Part shown: positions 62,415 to 64,000 of the stretch, piece by piece
Layout: each line of letters starts with the position of its first letter
Numbering within the stretch: position 1 is the first letter of the stretch
Translations under genes and position numbers: made by a program
Assembly (NCBI GenBank): GCA_003255025.1
Contig: QANY01009091.1
Coordinates: forward strand, 124,001-188,000
DNA length: 64,000 nt
Source of the DNA: Datisca glomerata
Lineage: Eukaryota > Streptophyta > Magnoliopsida > Cucurbitales > Datiscaceae
Direction: 5' to 3'
Notes under the pieces: model-generated
Seen by the model: only the letters and a program-made list of their open reading frames with translations
Database searches by the model: none
Told to the model about the DNA's origin: nothing

Positions 62415-64000
62415 GTAAATATGATTTACTTATATTTGAAACTTGTTTAGTGGAATGTGATTTGTCATCCTGGATACTGGATTCAAGAGCCACTAACCAT
62501 GTATGCTTAGTTATCAATTTCATTTCCTTTCGGCCAAAATGGCTGAAATGTTTCGTTTCCGGCGAGGAACCGAAACGAAATAAAGGGTTATAATTTTTTG
62601 CCCAAAATTTCGGTCTGTTTTGGCCGAAACACTCCTATGAATTTACGTTATTTTAATTGAAGTTATTCTCAACATGTTTCTTTTGTAGATGTATGGTGGG
62701 ATCAATTGGTGGAGATACTCCTGAATTACAAAGTTTAAAGAGGATGATGATGATGAAACTCAAACAAATTAGTTATGATGTTAAACATTTGTGTGCTTCA
62801 TGATGATAATACTATTTAATATGATGTTTTTCTTGAATTTTAATGTCACTAATATGATGTTTTGTTGAATTTTAATCGTAATTACATATTATTTACATGA
62901 TAGAATCTATTGATTCAATTTTTTTCTTAGTTATCTTATATATTTATATATAATATTATTTTAAATGACAGAAATTTTTTTCCAAAACGGCGCACCGAAA
63001 CACTAAAATATCTTAAATGTTTCCTTCTTTCAGAAAATTGAAACGGACACCGAAACAATTTTGACTACTATGCGTGTATGTTATTCTTTGCAGATGCTTG
63101 ATTCGTCAAGGGAGATGGCTGATGGCAAGGTAATTACGAGAGTTGGCAGTGGTGTGCTCGTGTCAGCGAAAGCATTGGGGACAGTCCGCTTTTAATTTTG
63201 AAAATAATTATTTAGTTTTGAACGATATTTATTATATTCTTGAATTTTTGAGAAATTTGATTTCTCTTTCGTTATTGCATGAACAATTTTTTGAAGTTTC
63301 TTTAATTAAAATGAGTTGATTGTTTTTAAGAATGGATTCAATATTTGTCATGCAAAAGTATCGAACATACTATATATATTTAAACCGACTGAACACGTGT
63401 TAAATAATCCTGAATTATTTAAAGTAGTAAAACTCAAAAGTAACAAACATCAAAGAGTTTCCCATGATGATGATAACACATATATTTGGCATTATAGGTT
63501 GGGACATATTAATCTAGACAGGTTAAATAGGTTAGCAAAGCATGATGTTTTGAGAGAACTAAAAATTGGAACTCTTCATGTTTGTGAATCATGTCTAGAG
63601 GATAAAATGATCAAGAGAACTTTTACTGGAAATGTCCAATGAGCTAAGAAACCACTTGAGCTAGTGCATAGTGACGTATGTGGACCGATCAATGTACAAG
63701 CCAGAGGTGGGTATGAGTATTTCATCACTTTTATTGACGATTACTCAAGATATGATTATACTTACCTAATACATAGAAAATCTGAAAATTTTGAAAAGTT
63801 TAAAGACTTCAAAGCTGAAGCTGAAAAGCAATTAGGTAAATCATTGAAAACCCTTCAATCAGATCGAGGTGGTGAATACTTTGATTTAGAATTCAAGGAT
63901 TACTTGCTGGAGTATGGAATCTTATCCCAACTCACAGCACCTGGGACGTCACAGCAAAATGATATTTTAGAAAGGAGAAACCATACTTTGTTGGATATGG
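62415..64000 (+). pseudogene. Element C protease, GAG-pre-integrase and integrase (partial)
   Basis: The protease site reads SSWILDSRATNHVC, with Arg replacing Gly in the DSGA motif. It is then interrupted by a hAT-like insertion (62508-63074). After it come the rest of the protease, GAG-pre-integrase (YRLGHINLDRLNRL, CESCLEDK) and a well preserved integrase core: HSDVCGPINVQARGGYEYF, FIDDYSRY, QSDRGGEYFDLE and ILERRNHTLL. The catalytic Asp, Asp and Glu are all present. A stop lies at 63640. It ends at the window edge. Confidence 0.85.
62508..63074. mobile_element. Small hAT-like insertion in the protease of element C
   Basis: Compared with element B (about 7380-7400), element C has ~570 extra bases here. 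Ends are imperfect inverted repeats (TAGTTATCAATTTC and, reversed, TAGTAGTCAAAATTG), with CGAAAC/GTTTCG motifs near both ends. TGTATGCT before and TGTATGTT after suggest an 8-bp duplication with one change. No coding potential. Confidence 0.6.

Larger units (their letters stand above)
61980..64000 (+). mobile_element. Copia LTR retrotransposon C (related to B; runs off the window)
   Basis: Begins abruptly inside gag next to the Helitron fragment, so its 5' LTR and leader are missing. It continues through a shortened gag, protease region, GAG-pre-integrase and integrase, ending at the window edge inside integrase. Nucleotide similarity to element B (for example 62320-62400 with 7215-7290) is obvious. 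C is less decayed in integrase than B. Confidence 0.88.

Overview
This is a stretch of nuclear DNA from a flowering plant, most likely a eudicot. It is AT-rich, with spliced genes of plant type: a two-exon HAL3-type decarboxylase, a GDSL esterase of the At3g48460 type, an AIRP2-type RING ligase and a nine-exon ELP3. These sit among plant LTR retrotransposons, an L1-type LINE, a MULE, Harbinger- and hAT-like miniature elements and Helitron remains. I see nothing bacterial or organellar. The species cannot be named from the sequence.

Layout. Positions 1-14022 hold a nest of Copia elements. An old element A (pol remains, 3' LTR) is split by a complete but decayed element B (2498-12195) with ~2.1 kb LTRs and a recognisable 5-bp target duplication. 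Positions 14.1-23.1 kb are the main gene island: phosphopantothenoylcysteine decarboxylase (+), GDSL esterase/lipase (+) and the AIRP2-like RING E3 ligase (-). Next come a hAT-like non-autonomous element and a complete Mutator-like element (24854-30444). The latter has a perfect 9-bp target duplication, a broken MuDR transposase, a DUF1985 (Ulp1-associated) fragment and two arrays of short palindromes. ELP3 (-) fills 31200-35036.

Upstream of ELP3 lies a second, unrelated palindrome array (35.4-36.3 kb and 44.0-44.3 kb). It is split by a gag-only LTR retrotransposon (36299-43978) whose LTRs (3.1 kb) are longer than its interior. An orphan first exon and a Gypsy RT scrap (45.1-45.9 kb) precede an L1-type LINE (46534-53353, 15-bp target duplication) that itself carries a Harbinger/Tourist-like insertion (51575-52412, TAA duplication).

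Positions 54.7-62.0 kb look like a degraded Helitron. An RPA1-like gene with splice sites lies on +, and a Helitron Rep N-terminal domain lies on -. Between them are captured exons of V-ATPase subunit B and methionine aminopeptidase 2 that keep their intron borders, plus a ~170-bp tandem repeat. The window ends in a third Copia element C, a relative of B, interrupted by a small hAT-like insertion.

The intact genes (HAL3/PPCDC, GDSL esterase, AIRP2-like, ELP3) are unrelated housekeeping or stress genes and do not form a pathway. The most notable material is in the mobile DNA: the palindrome-array MULE, a second array of the same design, and the Helitron with captured exons. All positions and splice sites were read by eye.
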